Source of the DNA: Neodiprion pinetum
Taxonomy: Eukaryota > Arthropoda > Insecta > Hymenoptera > Diprionidae
Assembly (NCBI RefSeq): GCF_021155775.2
Contig: NC_060234.1
Location: forward strand, 35,461,026 to 35,525,025
Length of the DNA stretch: 64,000 nt
Direction of reading: 5' to 3'
The notes beneath the pieces were generated by a model, which saw only the letters and a program-made list of their open reading frames with translations, searched no databases and was not told the DNA's origin. Positions 36,465-49,278 of this stretch are shown in pieces; position 1 is the first letter of the stretch, and every line of letters starts with the position of its first letter. The position numbers were made by a program, and so were the translations under genes.

Positions 36465-39400
36465 TTATACGAATGACCAAACACCGGCCAACTTTCAGTC
36501 CTGGAACGCGTCACCAGCTGGATTAGCTATTTGAAAAAATTATATTCGTTGATGGCGAGATTTGCGTGGGGGAGCGGAGGATTACGCTTTGAAGCGAGAG
36601 TGCAGCACTTGCCAATACGACGTAGATATAGCAACAATTATTCCGTTGGATAAAAACAAACATCCTTATTTATGACGATCAACCTTGATTATCCAAGTAC
36701 TGTAACAAGCGCCTTTAGAGTAACGGCTTACAACACGTCACGTTTACAGTGCGGTAAAATTATGTCGATATTTTTTCGAAATCGGGAATTTTTTGCTCCC
36801 GCTTTTAGCGCCAGGTTCAATTCGCGTTATAACTATGAATTAGGATACTGCGGGAATTTCCATGACGATCCTGCGGACGCCGATTTACCCATGGCAAATG
36901 AATAACGAAATTGAGGTCACGCTGGTAGAACTGAGAGGTGCGTGGCCATTCTGAAATCGCACATGCGTCACTGTCCAATTCGTCTTGACAAGTGGCTCCT
37001 TTTACGCTCCTTCGCGCTAAAAACCGGATCCCGCCTCCCCCGGATCGCTGAGGACTGTGAATCGACCTGTGGAACGACGCCGAAGACCTAGAAAATATTT
37101 TTCACGCCTGGAATACGTTATCGTTCTTCAAAATGACCATTTCCAAGACCGACGACCCAGCTGGACGCCCGGGAAATTCAAAACTTGTGAGAGGGACTTC
37201 GAGGAGTGGCGCTGTTTTCGCCATTTCATGGTTTTGCAAAAAGTGTTTTACGCCCGATCGGATATTTGCCCCCCCCCCCCCCCCCCCCGGGCTTCGAAGC
37301 TGTCGGAGCTATTACTCGACAGGAGACACGCGTTTTTGTTCCGGACTCGCAATGCCAAGGTCTTTCCATGAACCACATTTATACGGTGAATGTCAGGCAA
37401 TTTTTTTTTTTTTGCCTTCAACTTTTGTACCTTACCGTCTTTTCTTTTTTTTTTTTGCTCCGCAGGCGATCAACAAGCGTGTGTCTTTTTTCAAACCTCG
37501 TGGCTGCAGAGATTGGACTTGAATCGCGTATAATAACCGATAATAGCGTAATTACAAACTTTTCAAGCGTGTATTTTTCACACGAATATACGGTGGGTTG
37601 GCTAGTTTATAAAGAAAGAAAAAAAGAAAATGTAAAGAACGTTATTTCGTTATTTCGTTATTTCAAGGTGCGCGGAAATGAGAATCGCTGTCGGTTGTTT
37701 CGCATCATTGGCTGCCGCGATATGACGTCATTCGTATCATTCTTTACAGGCGCTTCGAAAGAACCGGTACATTTAAACTTTTTTTCCCGAACTGCGAGAT
37801 ATTTACAATTATATCTTTCATACGAGGAACGGGCTTCGTTGATTCGCGTAGCTGTAACCTGTTTAAATTAATTCGTCTGAAAATTATTTTATTTACATAC
37901 AATTCATACCAAGCTTTATTCAATTTCGAGAGAATCCGTCGAACGTTATCAAGGACATTGTAACACGCGAGGAGATTTCACAGACAGTTCACAAAAACTA
38001 TTTGGAAAAAAAAAAGAAAAAAAAAGAGTAACAATCAAAACCGAAACATTTACACGAAACTCGCAAGCTCTTGTGTGAAAATTACGTTAAATTCAATACA
38101 AGTATCCGCTGGTAACATGATTAATACTTTTATTACGCATAGTTTTCAAATTTTCCGTTCACTCGAGTGATCTGTAAGCAGTTACGCACAAGTCAGATAG
38201 TCAAGCGTGTAAATTGTTTATTTTTGAATGTTGAGTTTTTCGCGACAAATAGTACACCGCGTGTTATATCTACGATAATAAGCGACTATCGCTTTCCAAG
38301 TAGGTAGGTACCCAAGATATGGTGGGGCTAAGTGTGGCTGAATTTCCGTCGGTGATGAATCACGTCTAGGAATTTGACCGGATGTCAATTCGGCGTTATC
38401 TCTGGCTGGAATGTTAACTGTAGCAAAGATAGTAACGTGCTGGAAAATGCATTTGGTCTTCGCGGTAATCGTTGACAGTGGCAATTTCCACCCCTTAGTC
38501 ATCGTAATTTTCTCTATTTTCGTAGCCGTACGCAGTAATCTATGGACCATTAGAAAAAAAAAACTCTCTGTCGTAGTTTAAAGCGTTATTTAAAACGGTA
38601 ATACAATAATTCTACCGCTTCGAACGAGTCTGTAACAATCTGACGAATAAAATGTAGTCAATAAAAATCTTAAGCGGGTAAACTATAATCATACCGGCAT
38701 ATATCGACTAGAAAATAAATTCTCAAGTATCGAAACGGGCCGTTATCAATTATGTGTGCACAATGATGCGTGAAAGTAGCTGCCTAGTCGACGTGTCCCG
38801 ACAGGGGCGTTTATCAATGAGTAAATAAATATCTGTTTCGAAATAAAGTCTGTTTATTTTATCTGCGGAAATCTTTTCCGTCGTTAAAACTACTCGTACA
38901 ACCGAGCACGTGCTCAGCACTAGGCGAATCATCGAAATTTCCCTCCGCCGAATTATTACCACTTTCTAAAGCATCCAACGGTTACCCAAAACTCTCCACC
39001 GATCCGAAACTTGATGACGATGTTACACCACGAAGGATTACGAGAATTCAATCGTTCATCGATTCATTCATTCGCTACACGTACACATGCCTGTATATTG
39101 TTCGGCAGTTAGGCGGCGATATATCAGTATAAAGTATATCATTACGGAATCGCGGAAGCGATATTTCAATCGAGAAAGTCATTTGCAATTGACAAGTGGC
39201 ACAGCGGAGTGGCACAATGTGTATTAGATATTCAGAATTAAATAGCGTAGAATGAATTTAATCGGCGGGATGGGAGAAATCCGATACGCATCGTTAATTA
39301 CGCTGGTAGGGAAATTTGAACAACGGTTGGAAAAATCTACAGTCCTCAAGTTGCACGCAGCTACATACTACTGTTCGTTATAAGATCAATTTCAGTTGAG

Positions 39401-42400
39401 TCACATCATCTGCAGCGTCGCCTTACGTAAGTCGCTGTCTGCGCGCGTGTATTTAATTTTTTTTTTTTTTTTCATTCTTCTCTCTATTTCTCGCAAATAA
39501 TATTGATGACGTGGACATGGACGGATAAAACGCGAAGCCGGTAATTCAAGGACTTTATTGCTTGTCGTAGCGCATCTCGTTACGTTAAAACTGTACAGTC
39601 GATATGCGGTGCGAAAGTCTAGGCTGCAATTTTTCCAGCCTTCTCGACGACGATCAGCCACAGCGAAGACGTACGTCGAATTTTTGATGTTACATTGAAA
39701 TAGAATTACAAACTGCAAGGACACTCGGTGGTCGCACCGCTTCTCGCTTTATGCATTGTAACATATGTGTATACAAACGTAGATAATGCAGAGATAATTA
39801 CAAGATGAAAAACTAGAATATTGTCGTGAACATTCGTCAAACGCGTCCCTGAATCTCGCCAAACTGCACCGGATGCCTTCGATACTTGCAGGTTGCAAAT
39901 AGATACCAGGACTCAACGACGTGTCTCACGTTCTATTTCGCGTGATGTTCGAGAATTTTGCATCGCCTCGCCCAGAGGATTTTTCAATCTTTACTTTGCG
40001 GTAGAAGCATGTTTATTGTCGGTATTAAGTGCTTTTCTCCCGAGCTGAAACTGGGTGCACTGTATACGAGTGTCGTGAAAACTTGGCAGCTTATAGACAA
40101 CTTGCACAATGCGTATAGGAATGGCAGATAAAAATCTAACCTCTTTCTAAATAAATTATAATTTTAGGAAAATTCGGGAGGGCGATCTCTTTGCCAAGAA
40201 TTTCATCGCTTTAAAACGAACCTCCTTCTCTCGCCGCGCGAAATTCATCTATGTATCGAATGAGGGTTTAACCAAACTCCCAACGTATCGTCGCATATAT
40301 TTTCAATAAAATTTCATTAAACGTTGTGATAATCGCTCGACTCAACTTGCCATGCAGAGATAAGTACTACACACGTGTAATGTTGCCGCCGCGTAACGTC
40401 TCTCTTTCTTCCGTTCCACATAATTTGAACACGCTGCAAAAGGATAATCTGAGAACATCGTAATCAGTGGTGGTTTAATTGAATGGCCAAGTGGGGATTT
40501 TAGCGGTGGCGCGGTTTCGTTCCATGGATCGCTTTTACACGCTTCCTCGAATTCCGCAACTGGCGGCCTTCGATGTACAACGATCGACGCATACGTAGAA
40601 ATAATTCTCCCCGTTGTAGAGCAATAGTTTTCTCATTTTCTCTCTCCAATCATCCCTGGTTCTCTACGAAAAGAGCAGCGTCACTCGTTCAACTTAATTT
40701 CTCCCCATGTCCTAGACGTTTGATTTTGTTCTTTCGTCCCTGTAGCTAATGGGTCGTTGCTTCCGGGCCTAGAAATCGAACCGAAATCACGCGTTCAACG
40801 CGCGAGAATCCAGTACGAATATAATAATTACCGTGACATTTTATTTGTCACAAGCTCGAGTTGAGTCGGTGATTTTTTTCATATTTTGAAAGAAGAAGAA
40901 AAAAAATAAATAAACGATCTCAATCGTTGGGTCGATTTTTTTCACTGCACAGAGCAATTCTCATCGATTTTCTGTTATTTTTGAACGAAGAAATAATTTA
41001 CCAAAACAAAAATACTAGCCGCAGCGCAGTTATTTGTACCGTGATACGTGAGATATTGTTTGTTGGAAATTTTCGTAAGTTTATGACTTAAAAGCCAAAT
41101 ATATACCTTGGACTCGGGAATATTTCTTATTGAACAAATTCTTGTTACTTGGCTTACATCACGCAGAATCACTTTCCGAGTAGCGTAAGAAATGTCCGAA
41201 TCATTCGCACCGAAACTGCTCACAAGAGATTGACCCAAATTATATTCATATACGATAACCGTTACTTCAAAGTTTACCAATTAATTAAGAGAGCCTTAAT
41301 CAACTGAACATTCATTCGTATAATCTTTAATTTTTTTGCGTTGTAATGAAAAAAATTTCTTCTTCCAAATCCCCCCCAAAAAAAAAAAAATCAAAAAAAT
41401 ATCCACATATTTAGCACTTGACCGAATTTGACTTTTCTTGGTAATAATTAGTGAATTCACTCTGCTAAAAACAGCTGCCCACATTTCGTCCGTCACTGCA
41501 GAGTTGAGTATTCGAATTTTTGGTACGGGTCCAAACGTCGTAGGCTAGATCCTAGAGTTAATTTGACATTTCAGTGGAGAATGCGAGGACTAGCGTGAGA
41601 AGTCGGGAACTTCGGTGATGCAACCTGTTGCTTTTCGGCATTCGGGTTCACGTTCCGTGGAACTAGCATACATTCAAGTGCATGAAGCGATGACATTTTC
41701 GTATGAATTAGAAAGATTCGACGGTAAAAAACCGGTATGTTGTTTATTCTAGCTTACACACGAGTCGTTTCTATCATAGCCTTACGCTCCTGGCAAATCT
41801 CAAATATTATCTCACAAATTTATATGCAGAGATATTCAATATAAATATCGAGGCATCTGGGTGATACTTGTTTGATGATAAAGTTGAATTTCTCAATATT
41901 TTAAGGGTAAGAAATGAATACGTGCAAATAGATGAAACTAAGAAACATTTGAGACACGTAGAGTTTCTTTCAAGAAAAGGAAAAAATTATTTTTTGGGTA
42001 GTATCCAAAGTTGGGAAATAATTGAAAAGTTTGAATACACGGACAGAGTCGAATGGTAAAAATTCCATCTATCAAGGGGGAGACAGCTTTATTCAACTGA
42101 AATTTCTTGGCAGTTTGATCGTGGGTTTCGACAGGTATAGACTCGAAAGCTGCGGAGGCTCAACGTTAAGCGAAAAATTATAATAATCGCGATCACAACT
42201 CCGTTTTAGAAAAGTGACGTAGCCCTTCCCGAGGTATAATAGAAAAGATGACGATATCGTATTACAATTATATTACACCATTGCAAAACTCAATTCGTTA
42301 GGGTATAATAATAATCAAGTATTCTATCCAAACGAAACACGCAGCAATGAGATTGGGCAAAAGTGAGTTGCTCAAAATGAAAAATCCGATAAATCGTCGA

Positions 42401-42600
42401 TAATTTTCTCACTCATTTTCCTTTCGACGTTTTCCCTTTACCAAAACCGAATCGCTAACAAAGCTCGCTAATCGTAAGCACCTGACGGCCTCTTCTAGGC
42501 GACGAGGGAGGAGGTGGCAGTTCCAACAAGTGATATCCCTACCCTACGACGTCTTCGGGAGGCAGCGCCGGGTAAAGCCGGCGAGGAAGCGGTGGCTGCG
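36465..42600. other. Between distal Drip exons and Prip promoter; no gene seen
   Basis: AT-rich sequence. A run of 20 C residues lies at 37,269-37,288 and generates a spurious 221-codon plus frame. A minus frame at 40,975-41,280 reads MVNFEVTVIVYEYNLGQ and has a phase 0 donor-like site, but is not convincing. A strong plus acceptor near 40,747 has no obvious exon. Confidence 0.45.
37269..37288. repeat. Poly(C) homopolymer
   Basis: Twenty consecutive C residues followed by GGG. Confidence 0.95.
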
Positions 42601-42660
42601 GCACTATATAGGTATGTATATGACGTTATGCCGGGGTACACAGTACGCAGTTGAGACTCG
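42601..42660 (+). promoter_or_regulatory. Prip core promoter (TATA box)
   Basis: TATATA at 42,605-42,610 lies in a short GC-rich patch. Initiator-like CACAGTAC and GCAGTTG lie about 35-45 bp downstream. It is upstream of a leader exon with a strong donor that can feed the Prip coding start. Confidence 0.5.
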
Positions 42661-42850
42661 AGATCCCCGGAGTTGTGCGACCGCTCCGCGAACCGCAAAC
42701 CGGTGAGAAAAAGTTACCAAGAAAGAACTTCGAACTTCGCGCGGGGAAGACAATTCGAGCAGAACAGACTGCATCAGTGATTTAACGTTTTTCAAATTTT
42801 ATTTGCAACTACGATTCGCCCTTAACGCAGATCACACATTTTTCGTCAGG
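42640..42850 (+). other. Prip: Prip 5' leader exon (non-coding)
   Basis: The sequence runs from the inferred start region to CGTCAGG, followed by a consensus donor GTAAGT at 42,851. In the frame of the Prip ATG this exon contains a TGA near 42,702 and no ATG after it, so it is untranslated. An earlier GTGAGA near 42,702 is an alternative donor. The joining to the acceptor at 49,278 spans a 6.4 kb intron and is inferred. Confidence 0.5.
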
Positions 42851-45800
42851 GTAAGTTTTTCGATCATTTACTCTACTGCGCTGTATTATTTTAGAGCTGT
42901 AGTAGCAACGACGAAAATTCAGATGTGATATTCAAATTTTGAATACCATTCAAGTGGCCGTAATAAATTGAATGAAGAGGATGTTAATATAATTGAACGC
43001 GGTTACCTTAATCGAGAGTTCGTTTGCATTGTGACAAAGATATTTTAACCACCCACGTTCTAAACTTATGCAAAACAAAATATATTCATTTTATTCTCTT
43101 CTATTCGATACGTTTTTTATTCGGAATATCTACTTGTTACCCTAGAATGTGATTTTCCCTGCCTCAACTACTCTGACTGTTTATATAAATGCAGAAATAT
43201 GGTGCAACTTTTTGACCTTCACGGTGATTTTTCCACGTTTTATAAGATTGCTGTAAAAAATTAATAATAACTTCGTTCCGTGCCAAGGTTTGGTCCTTAG
43301 ACTCGATTATCGTTACGCCTTTGCCTCCAGGTGTATCTATGCAAATGCTATTTCAAAATGATCAGTCATGAGCCAGCGAATGTTTCAAGTTTCTTAAAAC
43401 CGAATTCAGATTGTGATCGGCAGAAATGCGTCGTATTCATTTGGAAAATAATATAATGAGAAAAAATCTTACTCGTATAATCTTGCTGTAATCTGTTCCT
43501 AATCACACATTTTACTTATATACAATTACATTTCCACTTCGAGGGTATCGGTGTATCTCGAAAAACCCATAAAGTAAAAATTTTCATACAATTTTGTACT
43601 TAAACTTAATGTTCGTGAGCCAATTACAGCACCGGGGATTATTTTATGTTGCCATGAAACCGTCGTAGCTACGCCCTGCGTACAATTACTTATTTACAGG
43701 AATATCGCTATCGCGGTTTCGCTACCGGTCTCCAGGAAGGTCACGCAGCGTATGGCACTCGTATATAATTATTGTTCTATCTCAACCGCGGTGAATAATA
43801 ATTTGCTTAAAATAAAAAAAAAAAAACCGACTCATTAGGTAAGAGGCGTGTCAGTTATTTAATACGTTCGCGAATCAAACATTTTATAAATTTATATGTT
43901 CCTGTTTGGTGAAAAAAAAAAACTTTGAACGTTATATTAAACTGACAAATATATAACGCTGACATGTGTCAAGCGTGTTCTTATCTCGGGTGAAAAAAAA
44001 GAAGAAGAAAATGGGGCTGTATATATATCTGCTCTCGTACTCTTTCCTCCTCTTTCGTACAACGCAGTGTTTCCTTTTATCGATACAGCTTTGTCGATCC
44101 CCCTGATTTCATAATAGCCCAATTAAGTTGTCGATACTGGTATAGTTTAAGATAGACTTTGTACAGTGGCAGAAAACGTTTGAAATCCAGGGATTATCCG
44201 ATAGTTTATTATCCATTAAGTGACGCCGTATAAATAATTTACCGAACCGCTGACGAATAATTAGATGAATAGAAAAATTATTCACATTCCATGTTCGTTG
44301 TATCCAGACATATACAATATACATTTCTCTATAACAACCTTTCGCTGTTGGTGGCTTTGGTAATCCGCTTGGACCGAGGTCTTTGACTCGAAAAACACTC
44401 AACAGTTCGACCAACATCGCCAAGTATACGTATATTATATATAGGCTACAAACAGCATTGCACCGCAGCGTGTGTCAGAGAGTTAAGAATCTTTATCTAA
44501 CATTCTATGTTTGTCAGGTAATCGAGCACAATAAAGGCGGTGCTTTTGTTTTTCAACCAAGGGTGAAAACCCGCGGGCTGTTTTATTATCGTCCGTTGAA
44601 ATATCGTCCATCTAATTACAGAAAACAGTCCATCTTTATTTACGAAAATCCCGATGATCTACGGCCAAACATTTGGCTATTTTTGTTGTTGTTGTTTTTT
44701 TTTTTCACCTTATTTTCGTTTTTTAATTGCACTCCACGAACCGTTTGACACAAGAACAATAATTAACGTAACGTTATTCTCATCGTTCACGTTCGCTCTT
44801 CTCCGAATGGTAGAAACTTATTTTTATTCTTTTCTCTTTCATCTAAATATAATATAGGAACTAGTAAGTTTCGGGCACGCGCGGTCGCGCCGCGTCGTTT
44901 AAAAACTCGTAAAATAATAACAGTCGTGGGCCGAACGAAAGGTCGGTTCTAGCATTATTTCTACCGTATCTGAATACATGGGACGAGGATTGGCGGACGT
45001 GTAATATACGAAACCGAATCTAATCCCATTAGCGTTGTTAAACAAGCCACAGAAACATTTGTTCGTCGTTAGCGAACCCGGTGTTTGTCCATTTTATATA
45101 CACGGTGTTTAATGATGCTTTTCACAGGCTGTATTGTCCTTGCCAATTCGTATTACACGTACCTATATATAGACCTGCTGCTAGAATAATATCTTGCCGA
45201 AGAAATTATTCAACTGATTTTCACCTCCGTTACGTGAAAAATCCGACAAGTGAAGTAGGTACACTTTATCGCACATGTGACAACTGACGTCAGGGTAATA
45301 GAACGACGCTCGATTTATCGATTTTGGATAAACTGATCGTGAGATACAGTCGCACTTTGAAATCCCAAAGTAGGGCAAGGATTGTGATTTTAGTATATAA
45401 ACATCCGACAAACGGTTCGATCACAGAAATCGGGTTCGGTTTCTAATTCGAAAATACGATTAAAAAAAAAAATCGTAATTCTACACCAAAGTAACAGCTT
45501 TTTTCCAACAGCCGATATCCAATCTGAGGCGAATAGATTCAGCCACACGAAACACGATCCTCGTTACGGTGAGCTTTAAAAATAGCGATTAAAACTAATA
45601 GCTAAAAAAAAAAAACACAAATCCTGCCATGTCTGCGGATTATTTTGTTTGTACGTTTGTTACCGATAAACTCAAGCACCAGTGTTCCGATTTCCACGAA
45701 ACTTACACGAATGTCCACCTTTCAAGTTCGGAAGTAACATAGGCAAGTGCAAATTACACCGCATCAGTTTTTTCCGATAGAAAAATGATGTACGATATAA

Positions 45801-45895
45801 AAAGTGATCGTTCGCCGTCGTGATGATCGTGAAAGACTTATTGGGACGTACGGTTAGCAGGAATGGTCTAACTCCGCAATGCGGTACATACTCAC

Positions 45896-46002
45896 CTTGA
45901 TCGAGAGATAGAGAAAGAGAGATGGAGAGGGAGAGAGAAAGAGAGAGAGAGAGAGAGAGATAGAGAAACGGGTATATGCACCTAGGCACAGTGTGCTTTA
46001 TA
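45896..46002 (-). promoter_or_regulatory. TATA box and CT-rich leader with strong donor
   Basis: On the minus strand TATAAAG lies at 45,996-46,002. It is followed by a CT microsatellite of about 65 bp and then CGATCAAG with a strong donor GTGAGT at 45,890-45,895. The layout is that of a TATA promoter with a short non-coding leader. The nearest minus-strand acceptors are the distal Drip exon at 31,892 and the common exon at 10,703. If the upstream ATG (46,007) were used, the frame would also end in phase 1, but it encodes a Leu-Ser repeat and starts before the TATA box. Confidence 0.35.
45901..45966. repeat. (GA)n microsatellite
   Basis: GAGA tract with GAAA and GGGA interruptions. It forms the pyrimidine leader seen on the minus strand. 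Confidence 0.92.
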
Positions 46003-49000
46003 TCCATTCAACGCCGCAGGGCAGAGGTGGGCAGCCGAAAAGGATCTGAGGTGAATAACTGCCCGGATAGGATTGAAGATAATGGTATATGGGGGCCTCG
46101 ATTCACGCGAGATAAAAAACGAGACGAGAAGAAAAAGGAAAAGAAAACAAAAGAAAAAAAAAAAAAAAAATTAAGAAAGAATTCGTTGTTGAATCTCTCT
46201 CCTACGTGATTACTCTGCAGGGTCAACTTAACGGCACTGGTTTAAATTGGTGCAATCACGCTCCGAAATTCCATGCCCTCTGTGTACCCTGCGACGTGGC
46301 CGTCTCGTACGTTCTGCATTGTGTTTTATACATATTAAATCGTGCATGTGTAGAACGTTATACTGATTGGCCAATGTAGCAGAAACTGGGCTACGTTCCG
46401 AAGATCGTTGCAAATTTTTTTATCAAGGTCTTTTGTTTTATAGAGTGTGATATGTAAATTACGAGTACATACCGCAATCGTTCACATGATTTCAAATTTC
46501 ATCAGAGACACGTCGACTCGAATTTTTCTGCCACATCCACGTTCAGATCGCTGAGGTAACTTTCCGATGCAATCGCCGGGTCTTGACTTCCGGAACAAAG
46601 AAGATACGGCGGTTATTTTTTTAGAAAAAGCAACAGGTCACTCGTTGAAAAGATTTGTACAAACAACCGAGCAATGATCATGTTTTCGAATTCTCACATG
46701 TTTTTTTGGTAAACAATTTGAGTCGACTCATTGGTGTCCGCTATTTTTCTACCGGTCAATGTTTTACAAAAATACATATTACGTTAGAACAACAAAATTT
46801 CTGGCAACTCATTCCGACCTCACAGATTGTCACTCGAACTTGGTGTATAATTTCATGATTTCGTAGAAAAATATTTGGAAATTCTGCGGAATCATTCCGT
46901 CATTTAGTTAAGACGGTTAATGCACAAAATGTAATTTGTTTCGCGCAACTGCAGGCACATTTACCGCGTACCTTAAATAGTGAACGACGAAAAGGATGAG
47001 CATGGAATTATATTTAAGCTGAGCCGAGAGTAATATCGAGGATGACATCATTCATATTCATCTGGCATACGTTTTAAGACTCGCACAAAAGTTATCTCAA
47101 TCTTTTCTACCGCGCATTGAACTATTTTTGTCTTCAATTATTCAATTACTGTTGATGCTCGGAACTTGCCACGTCGATTCTATCGTAAACTATAGATACG
47201 ACCTTCGATTGGGGATAATCGGTGACGAAGAATGGCTTACAGTGCAACATTTCGTGCGATTATTTATTGCTCATTATCCACTTCGCACGCGGTAACTGTG
47301 ATGATAAAAACAACATTTATTGAAGTTTTAGCGCATACCCGTAATCACTGGTAAATACGTACTCGGGTGAAAATCCAGCTGCGCAGCCGGCTGAGTCATC
47401 GAAGATTATGAAAAAGCGGCAATATACATTATCGATATTTAATAATAATCAAGTCGAGAATAACCCAAACGTTTCACGAGCGCGATTTTTATTGAGGATA
47501 TCCTAATCTTTGGATTAGAAATAAACCGACCACGTTAATTGCGATTCGTGGGCGTAGTAGTAACAAGGCTTGAGAACGCGTCCGCCAATGAGTTACGCAT
47601 TCGCCTACAATTGTTTACATGAATTAGTTGAGTCCCATTGCCCGCATCGCTGGGAGGAACATCGCTGGTTATGGAACAAACGAATGTGGGTGACGGAATG
47701 ATTTCAGAGTGATTCAATGATCTGACGCGTCTGCAGCTAAACAGGTCGAGAACACAGCCTTCGGGATATGATTATCTGCATGTGTAATACGACACAATGT
47801 ATACAATTTATGCAAACTTTTTTTTATTCGCGTAACTTGTTAAGCGGAACGCATTCGTCGCGTAACTTCTACACAAGGATCGTCCAAGTAACCGCAGCCC
47901 CAATTTATACCGAGGGCGACGCTTCGTTTTCAATTATAGTTTGAACAGAGAAATTAGTTTACTATATATTATGGTCGATTAAAATAATTCAATCGCGACG
48001 GGTTTTTCAGAGTAAAAAAAGACACTCTTTTTACACAATTCTGGTTGTAAAACTATACGACTTCACTATCGCATTTTATCATCATTCTAATTGCTAAGCA
48101 ATGCGTAGGGTAGGTACGATTGTACTAACAATCATTGCCGATCCTAGCTTCAATCTCGATTCATATCACACGCGTCTTTTTTGTCAAATACAAATTGGGA
48201 CATGGAAATATGCAAGGAAATTGTGTACGTGATGTACATTCTAGTAGTAGACCTGTAAGAAAGTTCGATGCTTCAAGCTCCGCGAGGTGATGCTAAAATA
48301 CGCGACTATCTGATTTTAAAATTATGAACGTAGGGTATGGTATAAATATAATTACTGTTAATTGTTTGAAAATTTAATCGTAAAAAATGACCAATTCCTG
48401 ATTCATGATAAAAGAACATTATTCGTCGCACGAATGAACAATTCATTGGATTCGGCGAATCGATGTAACGAAAATATGTTCCGTCGCCAACAAAATTGTA
48501 ACCGGTTTGAATTTTGTGATTGAAAGAATGTTATTTGCGGAGCGCATTTCAAGCGTCACTTTTCTGCACATCTATTGTCAATATTTCTGACTAAACCCGA
48601 CCAGCTGTTATTATAAATACCAATGATTTCATTCTCAATATTGGCTAACCGCGGTGTTTATGAGTTCTAATTATACCGTTAGCTTTATCCTTATCAATAT
48701 TGTGTCCGTAAATAAGGACTCGGTCCTGAAAAATACCGTGCAAATAACCAATTCACATTCCCCCACGTGTATCGTTGCAGCAAACACAAAATTTTTCACA
48801 CCTCAAGTATAGTAAAAGCCACGTCTATTCGGTGTAAAAAATAATCACGCACTAGGTTGCGTGCCTTAGAATCGCCACTTGAAAAGGGTGAGTATTTTTT
48901 CGAACCAAGTTGCTCCCTCCACTTGCCAACTAAATTGTAATACGACAAAGTGGCATGATTGTACGACGAATATATGTTGCGCTTATATATTACCGGGGAC

Positions 49001-49278
49001 CGTGTGAGATTACAGGGGCTCGACTCGTCAATGTCACTATCAAACATCACACGTTATAAATAATGCTAACCGCAGAAGCTCCAAGAATAACGGAGCTGTA
49101 AGTCACGCTCTTGAGCATACCCTCGAAAAACGAATACGTATTTCAACCCTTCACACATAACTACTTGAAAGATGTTTGGAGTGTTTGCTCTCCAACTTGG
49201 CAATAACGCGGTTAGGAATCGGACGTATCCAGTTTCCAAGAACGACTCTCTTTATCTAATAATGAATTCTGTTCTCAG

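Larger units (their letters stand above)
42851..49278 (+). other. Prip first intron
   Basis: AT-rich intron bounded by GTAAGT and TTCTGTTCTCAG. It carries the candidate minus-strand Drip leader at 45.9 kb and a TATA-like TTATATATTA at about 48,982, which might be a proximal Prip start. The minus frames at 44,109 and 48,796 are not supported by good splice sites. Confidence 0.5.

Noticed and set aside
37206..37871. 221-codon plus-strand open frame
   Set aside because: It crosses the C20 and T-rich runs and overlaps two other open frames; no splice support or recognisable domain.
40975..41280. 101-codon minus frame with an AAG/GTATAT site
   Set aside because: Phase 0 fits the 31,892 exon, but the frame has no homology I recognise and runs on past the donor; likely chance.
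44331..44423. Minus reading MLVELLSVFRVKDLGPSG ending in phase 1 at AAAG/GTTGTT
   Set aside because: GTTGTT is a poor donor and the site lies deep in the Prip intron; not strong enough to call a Drip exon.
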